DNA of 64,000 nt, from positions 62,001 to 126,000 of the forward strand of contig BAYV01000109.1 of NCBI GenBank assembly GCA_000710935.1, read 5' to 3'. This document shows, piece after piece, positions 17,841 to 27,710 of the stretch; position 1 is the stretch's first letter; each line of letters starts with the position of its first letter. A program made the translations under genes and the position numbers. The stretch is from Iodidimonas nitroreducens. GTDB taxonomy: Bacteria > Pseudomonadota > Alphaproteobacteria > Sphingomonadales > Rhodothalassiaceae. Below the pieces are notes generated by a model. It ran no database searches, was not told the DNA's origin, and saw only the letters and a list, made by a program, of their open reading frames with translations.

Positions 17841-17864
17841 AGTGGGCCCCGGCCCACTTTTTTT
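17841..17864 (+). terminator. Terminator-like hairpin before rimP (trmB terminator or operon attenuator)
   Basis: AGTGGGCC (17841-17848) and GGCCCACT (17851-17858) form a perfect arm pair followed by seven T in a row (17858-17864). If transcription starts only upstream of trmB it is a normal terminator. If the promoter at 17774 is used, it is a premature terminator in the rimP leader. Attenuator-like rimP leaders are known in gammaproteobacteria. Confidence 0.75.
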
Positions 17865-17933
17865 GTTTAGCATGGTCTTTCCAAGATGGGGGCGCGGAAA
17901 GCGGAACAGACGATCGGGACGGCAGAAGCGAAG

Positions 17934-18422
17934 ATGGATGCGGCACAAAAGGTCAAAGCGATTATAGAACCCACTGTAGAATCAATGGGTTATGAGTTGG
18001 TTCGGGTCAGCTTTGGCGGCGATGCCCGGGCCAAATTGCAGATCATGGCCGAACGTCCTGATGGCACCATGTCGGTGGATGATTGTGCTTTGCTGAGCCG
18101 GGAAGTTTCGGCGCTTTTGGATGTTGAAGATCCGATTCCGGGCGAATATGTGCTGGAGGTCAGCTCACCGGGGATTGACCGGCCTTTGACCCGCGCCAAG
18201 GATTTTGAGCGCTGGGCCGGTTTCGAGGTGCGGATCGAGTTGGATGAAACCCATGAGGGCCGCAAGCGCTATCGCGGGCTTTTGCTCGGCCTTGTTGGGG
18301 ATCGGGTGCGGCTCAGGGTGGATGGTGAGGATTTGGAGATTCCGTTCGATCATGTGCACAAGGCAAAGCTTGTGATGACCGATGAATTGTTAGACATGGC
18401 GCGCCGCGCGGCGCGTGATTGA
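17934..18422 (+). CDS. rimP: Ribosome maturation factor RimP
   Basis: RimP helps assemble the 30S subunit, acting early on S12 and the central pseudoknot. The N-terminal domain has IIEPTVESMGYELVRV and the LEVSSPGIDRPL loop (about 78-89); the C-terminal SH3-like domain follows. The open frame reaches back to an ATG at 17886 without a ribosome site. The ATG at 17934 gives a 162-residue protein that starts just before the conserved region. It is the first gene of the conserved rimP-nusA-ylxR-infB-rbfA-truB-rpsO run. Confidence 0.92.
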   Translation: MDAAQKVKAIIEPTVESMGYELVRVSFGGDARAKLQIMAERPDGTMSVDDCALLSREVSALLDVEDPIPGEYVLEVSSPGIDRPLTRAKDFERWAGFEVRIELDETHEGRKRYRGLLLGLVGDRVRLRVDGEDLEIPFDHVHKAKLVMTDELLDMARRAARD

Positions 18423-18426
18423 GAAA

Positions 18427-18444
18427 AGTGGGCCCCGGGCCCGG
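18427..18444 (+). other. Short GC hairpin and repeated 12-mer in front of nusA
   Basis: The 12 bases AGTGGGCCCCGG (18427-18438) are identical to 17841-17852 in front of rimP. Here they continue into GGCCC, giving a 5-bp stem (18430-18434 with 18438-18442) just upstream of the nusA ribosome site, without a T-run. It may affect translation of nusA. Confidence 0.4.
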
Positions 18445-18463
18445 AATGAGGAGCGAGAAGAGC

Positions 18464-20080
18464 ATGGCAGCGGCGGTCAGTGCCAACCGGCTTGAACTCT
18501 TGCAGATCGCGGATGCGGCTGCGCGGGAAAAAATGATCGATCGAGAGATCGTTCTGGAAGCAATGGAAGAAGCCATTCAAAAAGCTGCCCGCACGCGCTA
18601 TGGGGCGGAAAATGAAATTCGGGCGCAGATCGATCGCAAAAGCGGCGAAATTCGTCTGTTTCGGGTGATGGAAGTGGTTGAAGAGGTGGAAACCCCTGCC
18701 ACCCAGATTTCCCTGGCGGATGCGCGCCACGAAAAAGAAGATGCCGCCATCGGTGATTTTCTTGCTGATAGCCTGCCGCCCATAGATTATAGCCGCATCG
18801 GGGCACAAACCGCCAAGCAGGTGATCGTGCAAAAGGTGCGCGATGCCGAACGCGATCGCCAATATGCTGAATATAAAGATCGGATCGGCGAAGTGGTGAC
18901 CGGGGTGATCAAGCGGGTTGAATATGGCAATGCCATTGTTGATCTGGGCCGGGCCGAAGCCATCATGCGCCGGGATCAGGTGATCCCGCGTGAGCATCTG
19001 CGGCAGAATGAACGCATTCGCGGGATCATTTATGATGTGCGCCGGGAGACCCGGGGTCCGCAGATTTTCATGTCCCGCACCAAGCCGGAATTCATGTCGG
19101 CCCTGTTTGCCCAGGAAGTGCCGGAAATCTACGACAATATCATCGAGATCAAGGCCGTGGCCCGCGATCCCGGCAGCCGGGCCAAAATCGCCGTTTTGTC
19201 GAATGACAGCTCCATCGATCCGGTGGGGGCCTGTGTGGGGATGCGTGGCAGCCGGGTGCAGGCGGTGGTGAATGAATTGCAAGGGGAAAAGATCGATATC
19301 ATCCCCTGGCAGGATGATCAGGCCAGCTTCATTGTCAATGCCCTGGCCCCTGCAGAAGTGGCCAAGGTAGTGATGGATGAAGACAGCAATCGAATCGAGG
19401 TGGTGGTACCCGATGATCAGTTGAGCCTCGCCATCGGGCGGCGTGGTCAGAATGTGCGTCTGGCCTCGCAGCTCACCGGCTGGACCATCGATATCATGAC
19501 CGAGCAGGAAGAAAGCGAGCGGCGTCAGGAAGAATTCACGCAGCAAACGCAGTTTTTTGTCGATGCTCTTGATGTTGATGAAACCCTTGCCCAATTGTTG
19601 GTGGCGGAAGGCTTCAGCGATCTGGAAGAAGTGGCTTATGTGGAGCCGGATGAACTGGCTGCCATCGAGGGCTTTGACGAAGAGCTGATCGGCGAATTGC
19701 AAAAGCGGGCGCTGGATGCTCTGGAAGCGCAAAGCGCCGTTGCCGAAGAAAAACGCCGGGCTTTGGGGGTATTGGATGAATTGGCCGATCTCGATGGCCT
19801 GACCCCTTTGATGCTTGTGGCTTTGGGCGAGGCTGAAGTCAAAAGCCTTGAGGATTTTGCCGGGTTCACCACTGAAGAGCTGGTATCCGATCGGGATGCA
19901 CCCCTGAGGAATGCCGGGCTCGATCCTTTGGAAGCTCAGAATTTGATCATGAAGGCGCGCCGTTTGGCTGGCTGGATCACGGATGAGGATCTGGAACAGG
20001 CGTCAGTTAAAGGCCTTCATGCTGATGGGGGCGATGAGGACGACGGCGGCCTTGCGGATGAAACGCCAGAGCAGGCATAA
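18464..20080 (+). CDS. nusA: Transcription elongation/termination factor NusA
   Basis: NusA binds RNA polymerase and controls pausing, termination and antitermination. In order there are the N-terminal polymerase-binding domain (LLQIADAAAREKMIDREIV), an S1 domain (about 135-200, IGEVVTGVIKRVEYGNAIVD) and two KH domains (VGACVGMRGSRVQAV and LSLAIGRRGQNVRLASQL). Acidic helix-hairpin C-terminal repeats follow to 538 residues. The frame opens at 18419, but the ATG at 18464 follows AGGAG and begins at the family start. The acidic repeats resemble the AR domains of proteobacterial NusA. Confidence 0.96.
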   Translation: MAAAVSANRLELLQIADAAAREKMIDREIVLEAMEEAIQKAARTRYGAENEIRAQIDRKSGEIRLFRVMEVVEEVETPATQISLADARHEKEDAAIGDFLADSLPPIDYSRIGAQTAKQVIVQKVRDAERDRQYAEYKDRIGEVVTGVIKRVEYGNAIVDLGRAEAIMRRDQVIPREHLRQNERIRGIIYDVRRETRGPQIFMSRTKPEFMSALFAQEVPEIYDNIIEIKAVARDPGSRAKIAVLSNDSSIDPVGACVGMRGSRVQAVVNELQGEKIDIIPWQDDQASFIVNALAPAEVAKVVMDEDSNRIEVVVPDDQLSLAIGRRGQNVRLASQLTGWTIDIMTEQEESERRQEEFTQQTQFFVDALDVDETLAQLLVAEGFSDLEEVAYVEPDELAAIEGFDEELIGELQKRALDALEAQSAVAEEKRRALGVLDELADLDGLTPLMLVALGEAEVKSLEDFAGFTTEELVSDRDAPLRNAGLDPLEAQNLIMKARRLAGWITDEDLEQASVKGLHADGGDEDDGGLADETPEQA

Positions 20081-20092
20081 GGACAAGACCGC

Positions 20093-20770
20093 TTGGGACA
20101 GTCTCGACAAAAGCGGGAAGAGCCCGAACGGCGCTGTCTGGTCTGCTCGGAGGTGGGGCCACGAGAGACGATGATTCGTCTTGTTATGGCCCCGGATGAA
20201 AAATTGATCCCTGATCTGGCGGAATCCTTGCCCGGTCGGGGGGTTTGGATCAAAGCTGATCGGGCATCGTTCGAGCAGGCTTTGGACAAAAAACGGTTTA
20301 TAGGGGCCGTGGCGCGATCCTTGAAACGACCGATCATGCCTGCGATGGTGGATCGGGCTTTACCGGATCTGATCGATCGGCTTCTTCTGGATCGTGTAAT
20401 GGGGCGGCTTGGGCTGGAAAAACGGGCTGGCCGCCTTGTAACAGGCTTTGAAAAGGTGCGGGCGGCCCTGCTTTCCGGGCGGGCGTCGATCCTGATCGAA
20501 GCGGCGGATGGGGCTGTGGATGGGCGCCGCAAGGTGCGGACTGCGGCTGGCGAAACGGTTGCGATTGCAGCGATTTTGGATCGAACCCAATTGGGTTTGG
20601 CATTAGGGCGTGAAAATGTGGTACATGCAGCCGTTCTGAAAGGGACAGGGGCAACGCGCCTGCTGTGTGAATTGGAAAGACTGGCCCTTTGGCGCGGTCA
20701 GTCACTGGCTCCGGCCTTGAATTTGGCGGTGCCGCATGCGCAGCCTGCCGGGCCTGAAGCCGAGGAATGA
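20093..20770 (+). CDS. ylxR: YlxR-type RNA-binding protein with L7Ae-like C-terminal domain
   Basis: A 225-residue protein with an N-terminal YlxR/DUF448 domain ([20 protein letters not shown], then [12 protein letters not shown]). Its C-terminal half is L7Ae-like (LERVMGRL region to [15 protein letters not shown]). YlxR proteins are small RNA-binding or RNase P-modulating factors between nusA and infB; the two-domain version is common in alphaproteobacteria. The start is TTG with AAGGA upstream, 12 bases after nusA. The cellular task here is not established. Confidence 0.9.
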   Translation: MGQSRQKREEPERRCLVCSEVGPRETMIRLVMAPDEKLIPDLAESLPGRGVWIKADRASFEQALDKKRFIGAVARSLKRPIMPAMVDRALPDLIDRLLLDRVMGRLGLEKRAGRLVTGFEKVRAALLSGRASILIEAADGAVDGRRKVRTAAGETVAIAAILDRTQLGLALGRENVVHAAVLKGTGATRLLCELERLALWRGQSLAPALNLAVPHAQPAGPEAEE

Positions 20771-20813
20771 CGGATCGCGGGGACAGTCTCCGTGTGTAGA
20801 TCGAAGAGAGAAT

Positions 20814-23624
20814 ATGAGCGACGACAACAAATTAAGCCTCACTGGGCGCGGTAAACTGGGTGTTGGCACGAGCCGCGATCAAGCGAATGTTCGGCAGAAT
20901 TTTTCCCATGGCCGTTCCAAACCGGTTGTCGTTGAGCGACGCCGGAAACGGGTTCTGAAAAAAGGAACCGGGTCGGAATCGGCAGCGGGCAACGAGGCTA
21001 AAGCGAGCCCGGCGGCTCCCGAGGCGCCAGCAGATCCAATAGCGCCGGTCGCAAAAACCGAAGCGCCCAAACCAGCAGTGGCAACGCCTGAAGCTGCAAA
21101 GCCTCGTCAGGCTGAGCGGACATCAGCGGGTTATAGTGCGCGTCAATCGTCTGCTTCTTCGGCGCATCAAACGGTGGGTCGGTCTGTGGGCCGGTCAACC
21201 GGTTCCTCAGGGGGCCAGGATAGCCGGAGTTTGACGAGCCAGGAACTGGCCGTGCGCAAGCGGGCGCTGGAAAGCCTGGATGCCGAGCGCAAGCGCGCCG
21301 AAGAAGAACATCAACGCGTGGAGGCCGAGGCCCGCAAGCGCGCTGAAGACGAGCGTCGGCGCAAGGCAGAGGAAGAAGCCGTGCGCGAAGCGGCCGAGGC
21401 CGTTCGCCGGGCCGAAGCCAAAACGGCACCGGAAGGGGCCACCCCCGCTGCTGAGCCAGCGTCTCCGGCTGGGGGCGAACTGACCAAAGCCGAAGAACAG
21501 GCAAAGCGCCTCGCCGAACAGGCTGCCAAGCGGGCCGCTGAAGACAAGATCCGCAAAAAGGCGGAGGCCGAAGCCCGCAAGAAAACCGAAGAAGAAGAGC
21601 GGGCCCGCGAAGAAGCGCACAAACCCGAATCAACCAAGGTCGATACCAAAAAGCCGGTGAAGCGGCGTGAGGATAAGCCTGAGGAAGATGATGAAAAGCG
21701 CAGCCGTGGCAAGCGCAGCCGGGGGGGCGATAGTCGCCGTTCTGGCAAGCTGACGGTCAATCGCGCCTTTGATAGCGAAGAAGAGCAAGAACGCCGTCGG
21801 TCGATGGCGGCCTTCCGGCGTGCTCAGGCCAAGCGCCGGGGCGGCCAATCGATCAAGGATCAGGAAAAGCAGGCGCGAGACGTGATTATCCCAGAGGTGA
21901 TCACCGTGCAGGAACTGGCCAACCGGATGGCGGAAAAAGCCACCGATGCCATTCGGGTGCTGATGAAAATGGGCGTGATGGCCACGATCAATGAAAATCT
22001 TGATCAGGATACCGCTGAAATCGTCGTGACCGAATTGGGCCATACCCCGCGTCGTGTTTCGGAAGCGGATGTGGAAATCGGTTTGGTTGGTGAACAGGAT
22101 GATCCGGCCGATCAGCAGCCCCGGCCCCCGGTCGTCACGATCATGGGCCATGTGGATCATGGGAAAACCTCGCTGCTTGATGCCCTGCGCTCCACGGATG
22201 TGGCTTCGGGCGAAGCTGGCGGGATCACCCAGCATATCGGCGCTTATCAGGTCAATCTGCCTTCGGGCGCGCGGATCACCTTCCTTGATACGCCGGGCCA
22301 TGAAGCCTTTACCCAGATGCGGGCCCGTGGGGCCAGTGTCACCGATATCGTGGTTCTGGTGGTGGCTGCCGATGATGGCATCAAGCCGCAAACCATCGAA
22401 GCGATCAACCATGCCAAGGCGGCCAAAGTGCCGATGATCATTGCGATCAACAAGATCGATACCCCCGGGGCCAATCCCGAACGCGTGCGGCAGGAATTGT
22501 TGCAGCATGATGTTCAGGTCGAAGCCATGGGCGGTGATGTTCTTGATGTTGAGGTCTCGGCCCTGAAGCGGACCAATCTCGACAAGCTTGAAGACGCCAT
22601 CATCTTGCAATCCGAAGTGCTGGAATTGAAAGCCAATCCCAATCGCGCCGCCGAAGGCGTGGTGGTGGAAGCCAAGCTGGAAAAAGGCCGGGGTCCGGTA
22701 GCGACAGTTCTGGTGGCGCGCGGCACTTTGCGGGTTGGCGATATTGTGGTGGCGGGCGGCGAATGGGGCAAGGTGCGCGCCCTGATCGATGAACGCGGCC
22801 AGCAATTGCAGGAAGCCGGGCCGGCGCGTCCGGTGGAAATTCTGGGCCTCAATGGGGCGCCATCGGCCGGGGATGCTTTCTCGGTTGTGGAGTCGGAAGC
22901 GCGGGCGCGCGAGGTGTGCAGCTATCGTCAGCAGCAGATTCGCAAGCGGCGTCAGTTTGTGGCCCCCACCAGCATCGAGGGTATGTTCACCCAGTTGAAG
23001 GAAAAGAAGGCCGAAGATTTTCCTGTGGTTATCAAGGGTGATGTGCAGGGTTCGGTTGAAGCCATCGTGCAATCGCTGGCGAAAATCGGCGGTGATGATA
23101 TCAAGGCGCGGGTTTTGCATGCCGCCGCCGGGGGCATCACCGAAACCGATGTCACCCTGGCCAATGCGTCGGGCGCCTTGATCATCGGCTTTAATGTGCG
23201 GGCCAATAAACAGGCGCGCGAAGCCGCCGAACGGGATGGCGTGGCCATCAAATATTATTCGGTGATCTATAGCCTTGTGGATGAAGTGAAGGCGGCGATG
23301 GCCGGTCAGCTTGGTCCGGTGATCGAGGAAACGACCATCGGCATGGCCGAAGTGCGCGATGTATTCTCGGCAGGGAAATCGGGCAAGGCTGCCGGTTGTT
23401 TCGTCAATGAAGGGGTGATTCGCAAATCTGCCAAGGCCCGTTTGTTGCGGGATGATGTGGTGGTCTACACCGGTCGCCTCACCTCATTGCGACGCTTCAA
23501 GGATGATGTGGACGAAGTGCGGTCTGGCACCGAATGCGGGATGGCCTTTGAAAATTATCAGGATATGAAGGTTGGCGATCAGGTCGAAATCTTCCAGACC
23601 CGCGAGGTTGAACGCAAACTCTGA
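20814..23624 (+). CDS. infB: Translation initiation factor IF-2
   Basis: IF-2 is the GTPase that brings formyl-Met-tRNA to the 30S subunit and joins the subunits. The 936-residue protein has a long charged N-terminal region (to about 350) rich in Ala, Glu, Lys and Arg with coiled-coil character. An IF-2 N2 domain, the G domain (GHVDHGKT at 445-452, [13 protein letters not shown]) and two beta-barrel domains follow. The ATG at 20814 with GAAGAGAG upstream is chosen over the open frame from 20736, which lies inside ylxR. Confidence 0.97.
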   Translation: MSDDNKLSLTGRGKLGVGTSRDQANVRQNFSHGRSKPVVVERRRKRVLKKGTGSESAAGNEAKASPAAPEAPADPIAPVAKTEAPKPAVATPEAAKPRQAERTSAGYSARQSSASSAHQTVGRSVGRSTGSSGGQDSRSLTSQELAVRKRALESLDAERKRAEEEHQRVEAEARKRAEDERRRKAEEEAVREAAEAVRRAEAKTAPEGATPAAEPASPAGGELTKAEEQAKRLAEQAAKRAAEDKIRKKAEAEARKKTEEEERAREEAHKPESTKVDTKKPVKRREDKPEEDDEKRSRGKRSRGGDSRRSGKLTVNRAFDSEEEQERRRSMAAFRRAQAKRRGGQSIKDQEKQARDVIIPEVITVQELANRMAEKATDAIRVLMKMGVMATINENLDQDTAEIVVTELGHTPRRVSEADVEIGLVGEQDDPADQQPRPPVVTIMGHVDHGKTSLLDALRSTDVASGEAGGITQHIGAYQVNLPSGARITFLDTPGHEAFTQMRARGASVTDIVVLVVAADDGIKPQTIEAINHAKAAKVPMIIAINKIDTPGANPERVRQELLQHDVQVEAMGGDVLDVEVSALKRTNLDKLEDAIILQSEVLELKANPNRAAEGVVVEAKLEKGRGPVATVLVARGTLRVGDIVVAGGEWGKVRALIDERGQQLQEAGPARPVEILGLNGAPSAGDAFSVVESEARAREVCSYRQQQIRKRRQFVAPTSIEGMFTQLKEKKAEDFPVVIKGDVQGSVEAIVQSLAKIGGDDIKARVLHAAAGGITETDVTLANASGALIIGFNVRANKQAREAAERDGVAIKYYSVIYSLVDEVKAAMAGQLGPVIEETTIGMAEVRDVFSAGKSGKAAGCFVNEGVIRKSAKARLLRDDVVVYTGRLTSLRRFKDDVDEVRSGTECGMAFENYQDMKVGDQVEIFQTREVERKL

Positions 23625-23641
23625 TCAGGGAGATGGCGCCC

Positions 23642-24076
23642 ATGCGTGCGCGTGAAGGTGGACGCTCGGTGCGTCTTTTGCGCGTGGGGGAAACGATCCG
23701 CCACGCGCTGTCTGGCATCCTCAGCCGGGATGAACTGGCCGATCCCGATCTTTCCGGGCGCACCCTAACCGTTTCGGCGGTGGAGGTCAGCCCCGATATG
23801 CGCCATGCCGATGTTTTCGTGGTGCCCTTATTGGGCGCCCATGCCGATGAGGTGATGCGGGGATTGGGCCGCAGTGCATCGCATTTGCGGGCTTTATTGG
23901 CTCGGCAAGTGAGCTTTAAATATCTGCCGCAGCTTCATTTCAAGCTTGATGAAAGCTTTAGTGAAGGGGATCGGATCGAAGCCTTGCTGCGCTCTGAAAA
24001 AGTGAGCCAGGATCTGGCCTCCCACCCTGATGATGACTCCGATGATGATCGCCCTGTTGACGGCGAGGACGCATGA
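23642..24076 (+). CDS. rbfA: 30S ribosome-binding factor A
   Basis: RbfA is a cold-shock-linked factor that binds the 30S subunit near helix 1 of 16S rRNA during late assembly. The KH-like fold shows in VGETIRHALSGILSRDEL, VSAVEVSPDMRHADVFV and YLPQLHFKLDES. An acidic tail of about 20 residues ends the 144-residue protein. The ATG at 23642 lies nine bases after GGGAG; an ATG at 23633 would be too close to that site. The stop overlaps truB as ATGA. Confidence 0.94.
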   Translation: MRAREGGRSVRLLRVGETIRHALSGILSRDELADPDLSGRTLTVSAVEVSPDMRHADVFVVPLLGAHADEVMRGLGRSASHLRALLARQVSFKYLPQLHFKLDESFSEGDRIEALLRSEKVSQDLASHPDDDSDDDRPVDGEDA

Positions 24077-24969
24077 GCCAACGGCGGCGGGGGCAGGATA
24101 TTCATGGCTGGGTGATTTTGGATAAACCCTTAGGCTTGAGCTCATCCCAGGGCGTGGGCAAGGTGCGGGGCCTTCTGGATGCGCGCAAAGCGGGCCATGC
24201 CGGTACCCTTGATCCGCTGGCCAGTGGGGTTTTGCCCATCGGCCTGGGGGAAGCCACCAAGGCCATGCCCTTTATCGTTGATTCCACAAAAGATTATGTT
24301 TTCAGCATTGCATTTGGCGAGGCGCGCAGCACCGATGATTGTGAAGGCGAGGTGGTGGCGCGCAGCGATGTGATCCCCAATGAAGCCGCCATACTGGCCG
24401 CTTTGCCGCAGTTCATCGGCGAGATCGCGCAGGTGCCCCCGGCCTATTCGGCGATCAAGCTGGATGGAAAGCGCGCTTATGCCCTTGCCCGTGGGGGCGA
24501 AACACCGCTTTTGCAGGCCCGCCCGGTTCATGTTCATGATCTGCGCTATCTGGGGCCCGATGAAGCGGGGCATGGGCGGTTTTTCATGTGTTGCGGCAAA
24601 GGAACCTATGTGCGCTCTCTGGCCCGGGATTTGAGCCAAAGTCTCGACACGGTAGGGCATGTGGCGGCGCTGCGCCGGACCCGGGTGGGGCCCTTTCATG
24701 AACGGGCGGCAATTTCTCTGGAAAATCTTGAAAAAGTCAGGCATGGTGCGCCCGCCGAGGCCATTGTGCTTCCCGTTACGACCGCGCTGGACGACATCCC
24801 GGCGCTGGCCATAACGGATCAGGAGGCAGACCTCATTAAAAAAGGTCAATGTCTCCGGCATTCCTCCGCGCAGGATGGCGATCTGATCCTGATCTGTGGC
24901 GAGCGGCCTGTGGCCATTGCCCGTTGTCAGTCAGGATTGATTACATCCCGGCGGGTTTTCAACCTCTAG
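24073..24969 (+). CDS. truB: tRNA pseudouridine-55 synthase
   Basis: TruB converts U55 in the T-loop of all tRNAs to pseudouridine. The catalytic motif HAGTLDPLASGVLPIGLG includes Asp47; the second motif PPAYSAIKLDGKRAYALAR and YVRSLARDL follow. The 298-residue length is normal. The start overlaps the rbfA stop. The C-terminal PUA-like region is short, as in other proteobacteria. Confidence 0.96.
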   Translation: MSQRRRGQDIHGWVILDKPLGLSSSQGVGKVRGLLDARKAGHAGTLDPLASGVLPIGLGEATKAMPFIVDSTKDYVFSIAFGEARSTDDCEGEVVARSDVIPNEAAILAALPQFIGEIAQVPPAYSAIKLDGKRAYALARGGETPLLQARPVHVHDLRYLGPDEAGHGRFFMCCGKGTYVRSLARDLSQSLDTVGHVAALRRTRVGPFHERAAISLENLEKVRHGAPAEAIVLPVTTALDDIPALAITDQEADLIKKGQCLRHSSAQDGDLILICGERPVAIARCQSGLITSRRVFNL

Positions 24970-24984
24970 TATATGGAGAACTCG

Positions 24985-25254
24985 ATGTCGATCACTGCTG
25001 AGCGCAAGCAAGAGCTGATCAAAGACTATGCACAGGCCGAAGGCGACACCGGATCGCCGGAAGTACAGGTGGCGATCCTGACGGAACGGATTGCCAATCT
25101 GACCGGGCATTTCAAGACCCACGCCAAGGATAATCATTCCCGCCGCGGTCTTTTGCAGATGGTTAATCAACGCCGTCGTCTGCTCGATTATCTCAAGCGC
25201 AAGGATCAGGGCCGTTATACCAGCCTGATCAAGCGTCTTGGGCTGCGCAAATAA
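24985..25254 (+). CDS. rpsO: Ribosomal protein S15
   Basis: S15 is a primary 16S rRNA-binding protein of the 30S platform. The 89-residue protein [12 protein letters not shown] to KRLGLRK has the invariant [16 protein letters not shown] and [20 protein letters not shown]. The frame is open from an ATG at 24973, but the start at 24985 has GGAG upstream and the normal N-terminus. It lies 15 bases after truB and is followed by its own terminator. Confidence 0.98.
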   Translation: MSITAERKQELIKDYAQAEGDTGSPEVQVAILTERIANLTGHFKTHAKDNHSRRGLLQMVNQRRRLLDYLKRKDQGRYTSLIKRLGLRK

Positions 25255-25264
25255 AATCTCTGGG

Positions 25265-25299
25265 AGCCGGGATGTGAACAGCAGCCCGGCTTCTTTTCT
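25265..25299 (+). terminator. Terminator after rpsO
   Basis: AGCCGGG (25265-25271) pairs with CCCGGCT (25285-25291) across a 13-base loop, followed by the T-rich TCTTTTCT. The loop and tail also carry the candidate pnp promoter, so read-through and new initiation could both feed pnp. Confidence 0.75.
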
Positions 25300-25304
25300 A
25301 TAAT
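25275..25304 (+). promoter_or_regulatory. Candidate promoter of pnp inside the rpsO terminator
   Basis: TGAACA (25275-25280), 18 bases, and a perfect TATAAT (25299-25304). A separate pnp promoter between the rpsO terminator and pnp is known in E. coli, so the arrangement is credible. The start of transcription would be near 25311. Confidence 0.6.
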
Positions 25305-25319
25305 CCGGTTGTGCCTTTT

Positions 25320-25429
25320 GGGGCCACCGGCGCGGAACGGGACGAAATTCGTCGGCCCCTTGTGCGTTAAAAGCTTGGAAACGGGCAGCAGATCTGCCCA
25401 CAGGAGCCGGATGGAAGGCCATCGGCTTC
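25320..25429 (+). other. Structured pnp leader with three hairpins
   Basis: Hairpin 1: GGGGCC (25320-25325) with GGCCCC (25354-25359), enclosing the nested palindrome GACGAAATTCGTC (25341-25353). Hairpin 2: GGGCAG (25383-25388) with CTGCCC (25394-25399). Hairpin 3: GAGCCGGATGG (25404-25414) with CCATCGGCTTC (25419-25429), ending 20 bases before the pnp start. Enterobacterial pnp mRNA has a leader stem cut by RNase III and then bound by PNPase; a like role here is inference. Confidence 0.6.
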
Positions 25430-25449
25430 ATGACCGTTTGGAAGTCAGA

Positions 25450-27570
25450 ATGTTCGAAATCTATCGCAAAACCATCGAGTGGGGCGGACGCTCCCTCACC
25501 CTGGAAACCGGCCGCATCGCCCGTCAGGCCGATGGTGCCGTGGTCGCCACTTATGGCGAAACATCAGTTTTGTGCACGGTTGTTGCCGCGCGCAAGGCGG
25601 AACCGGGTCGGGATTTCTTTCCCCTCACCGTAAATTATCAGGAAAAAACCTATGCTGCCGGCAAAATTCCCGGCGGCTTTTTCAAACGCGAAGGGCGCCC
25701 TTCTGAAAAGGAAACGCTGACCTCGCGCTTGATCGATCGCCCGATCAGACCGCTGTTCCCTGCGGAATTCCGCAATGACACGCAGGTGATCTGCACCGTT
25801 TTAAGCCATGATATGGAAAATGATCCCGATATCGTGGCGATGGTGGGAGCCTCGGCGGCCCTCACCTTGTCGGGCATTCCGTTCTTTGGCCCCATCGGTG
25901 GTGCCCGTGTGGGGTATAAGGATGGCGCCTATCTGCTCAATCCGGTTCCGGCCGATCTGGAACAAAGCGATCTCGATCTGATCGTTGCGGGCACCCAGGA
26001 TGCGGTTTTGATGGTTGAATCCGAAGCCAGCGAGCTTTCGGAAGAGGTCATGCTCGGTGCCGTTCTTTATGGCCATGAGCAGATGCAACCGGTTCTGGAT
26101 GCGATCATCGCTCTGGCCGAAGAAGCCGCTAAAGAGCCATGGGATCTTCCGACAAAGCCTGATCTTTCAGCCCTTGAAGCCAAGGTCTCTGAATTGGCAG
26201 CCGCCGGTTTGGAAGATGCCTATAGCCTGACGGAAAAGCAGGAACGCCGCAATCGGATCGATGCGGTGAAGGCATCGGTGAAAGAAGCTTTTGCCGATGA
26301 TGCCGAGAATGCCGAAAAGGTGGGCGATCTTTTCAAGAAGCTCGAAAAAGCGATCGTGCGCGGCAATATCCTGAAGGGCAAGCCCCGGATCGATGGCCGG
26401 GCGCTTGATCAGGTGCGGCCGATCCTGGCGGAAGTGGGGGTTTTGCCCCGGGCCCATGGCTCGGCGCTGTTCACCCGCGGGGAAACACAGGCGCTGGTGG
26501 TGACCACCCTTGGCACTGGCGATGATGAACAGATCGTCGATGCCCTTGATGGCTCCTATCGTGAGCATTTCATGCTGCATTATAATTTCCCGCCCTATTC
26601 GGTGGGGGAAACGGGCCGCGTCGGCTTTACCGGACGGCGCGAAGTGGGCCATGGCAAGCTGGCATGGCGGGCTTTGAAGGCGGTTTTGCCATCAAAGGAA
26701 AGCTTCCCCTATACCATCCGCATCGTTTCTGAAATCACTGAATCCAATGGCTCGTCCTCGATGGCCACAGTGTGTGGCTCGTCTTTGTCGATGATGGATT
26801 CCGGGGTGCCTTTGGCGCGTCCGGTCTCTGGCATTGCCATGGGTTTGATCAAGGAAGGCGACGATTTCGCCGTTCTCTCGGATATTCTGGGTGATGAAGA
26901 TCATCTGGGCGATATGGATTTCAAGGTGGCGGGGACCGAAAAGGGCATCACCTCCTTGCAGATGGATATCAAGATCGCCGGGATCACCGGAGAAATCATG
27001 GAAAAAGCGCTGGCTCAGGCCCATGGCGGGCGGGCGCATATCCTTGGCGAAATGAACAAGGCGCTGACCGGTTCGCGGACCGAATTGTCTGCCAATGCAC
27101 CGCGCATTGAAACGATGCAGATCAACAAGGAAAAAATCCGCGAAGTGATCGGCACCGGCGGCAAGGTGATCCGGGAAATCGTTGAAACCACGGGCGCCAA
27201 GCTCGATATCGATGATGATGGCCTGATCAAGATTTCCAGCTCTGATCCTGATGCCATTGCCCGCGCTCGTGCCTGGATCGAAGGCATCGTGGCGGTGCCG
27301 GAAGTGGGCCGGATCTATGCTGGCAAAGTGGTGCGGATCATGGATTTCGGGGCCTTTGTCAATTTCATCGGCAGCCGGGATGGCCTGGTGCATATCTCTG
27401 AACTGGCTGATCACCGGGTCGATAAAGTGACCGATATCGTCAAGGAAGGCGATCAGGTGAAGGTGCAGGTTCTGGATATTGATGATCGTGGCAAGGTGCG
27501 CTTGTCGATGCGCCTTGTTGATCAGGAAACCGGTCAGCCGCGCGAAGATAGTCGAGGCGCGAAGGGTTGA
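25450..27570 (+). CDS. pnp: Polyribonucleotide nucleotidyltransferase (PNPase)
   Basis: PNPase is the trimeric 3'-5' phosphorolytic exoribonuclease of the degradosome. The 706-residue protein has two RNase PH domains ([15 protein letters not shown] in the first; [20 protein letters not shown] in the second) joined by a helical linker. A KH domain ([15 protein letters not shown], about 560) and an S1 domain ([15 protein letters not shown], about 625-690) follow. The frame opens at 25309, but [13 protein letters not shown] at 25450 is the family start, preceded by GGAAG. Autoregulation is suggested by the leader. Confidence 0.97.
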   Translation: MFEIYRKTIEWGGRSLTLETGRIARQADGAVVATYGETSVLCTVVAARKAEPGRDFFPLTVNYQEKTYAAGKIPGGFFKREGRPSEKETLTSRLIDRPIRPLFPAEFRNDTQVICTVLSHDMENDPDIVAMVGASAALTLSGIPFFGPIGGARVGYKDGAYLLNPVPADLEQSDLDLIVAGTQDAVLMVESEASELSEEVMLGAVLYGHEQMQPVLDAIIALAEEAAKEPWDLPTKPDLSALEAKVSELAAAGLEDAYSLTEKQERRNRIDAVKASVKEAFADDAENAEKVGDLFKKLEKAIVRGNILKGKPRIDGRALDQVRPILAEVGVLPRAHGSALFTRGETQALVVTTLGTGDDEQIVDALDGSYREHFMLHYNFPPYSVGETGRVGFTGRREVGHGKLAWRALKAVLPSKESFPYTIRIVSEITESNGSSSMATVCGSSLSMMDSGVPLARPVSGIAMGLIKEGDDFAVLSDILGDEDHLGDMDFKVAGTEKGITSLQMDIKIAGITGEIMEKALAQAHGGRAHILGEMNKALTGSRTELSANAPRIETMQINKEKIREVIGTGGKVIREIVETTGAKLDIDDDGLIKISSSDPDAIARARAWIEGIVAVPEVGRIYAGKVVRIMDFGAFVNFIGSRDGLVHISELADHRVDKVTDIVKEGDQVKVQVLDIDDRGKVRLSMRLVDQETGQPREDSRGAKG

Positions 27571-27609
27571 TTCTCATAAAATTCACCCCATTTTCAAGTT
27601 AAATTAATG

Positions 27610-27644
27610 AACGCCGGGATGGTTCTTTAACCGTCCCGGCGTTT
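27610..27644 (+). terminator. Terminator-like stem after pnp
   Basis: AACGCCGGGA (27610-27619) pairs perfectly with TCCCGGCGTT (27634-27643), and GGTT (27621-27624) pairs with AACC (27629-27632) inside it. This gives about 15 nearly continuous pairs with a CTTT loop. The T-run after it is short (TTT), so termination may be partial or the stem may protect the 3' end. Confidence 0.7.
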
Positions 27645-27710
27645 GAGTTACAAAACGAAATGAGCTTAAATGATCGCACATAATTCTTTGATAGCCCGGA
27701 GATCAGCTCG

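Noticed and set aside
18350-19732. 460-codon minus-strand frame opposite nusA
   Set aside because: Shadow of nusA created by the codon bias of this genome.
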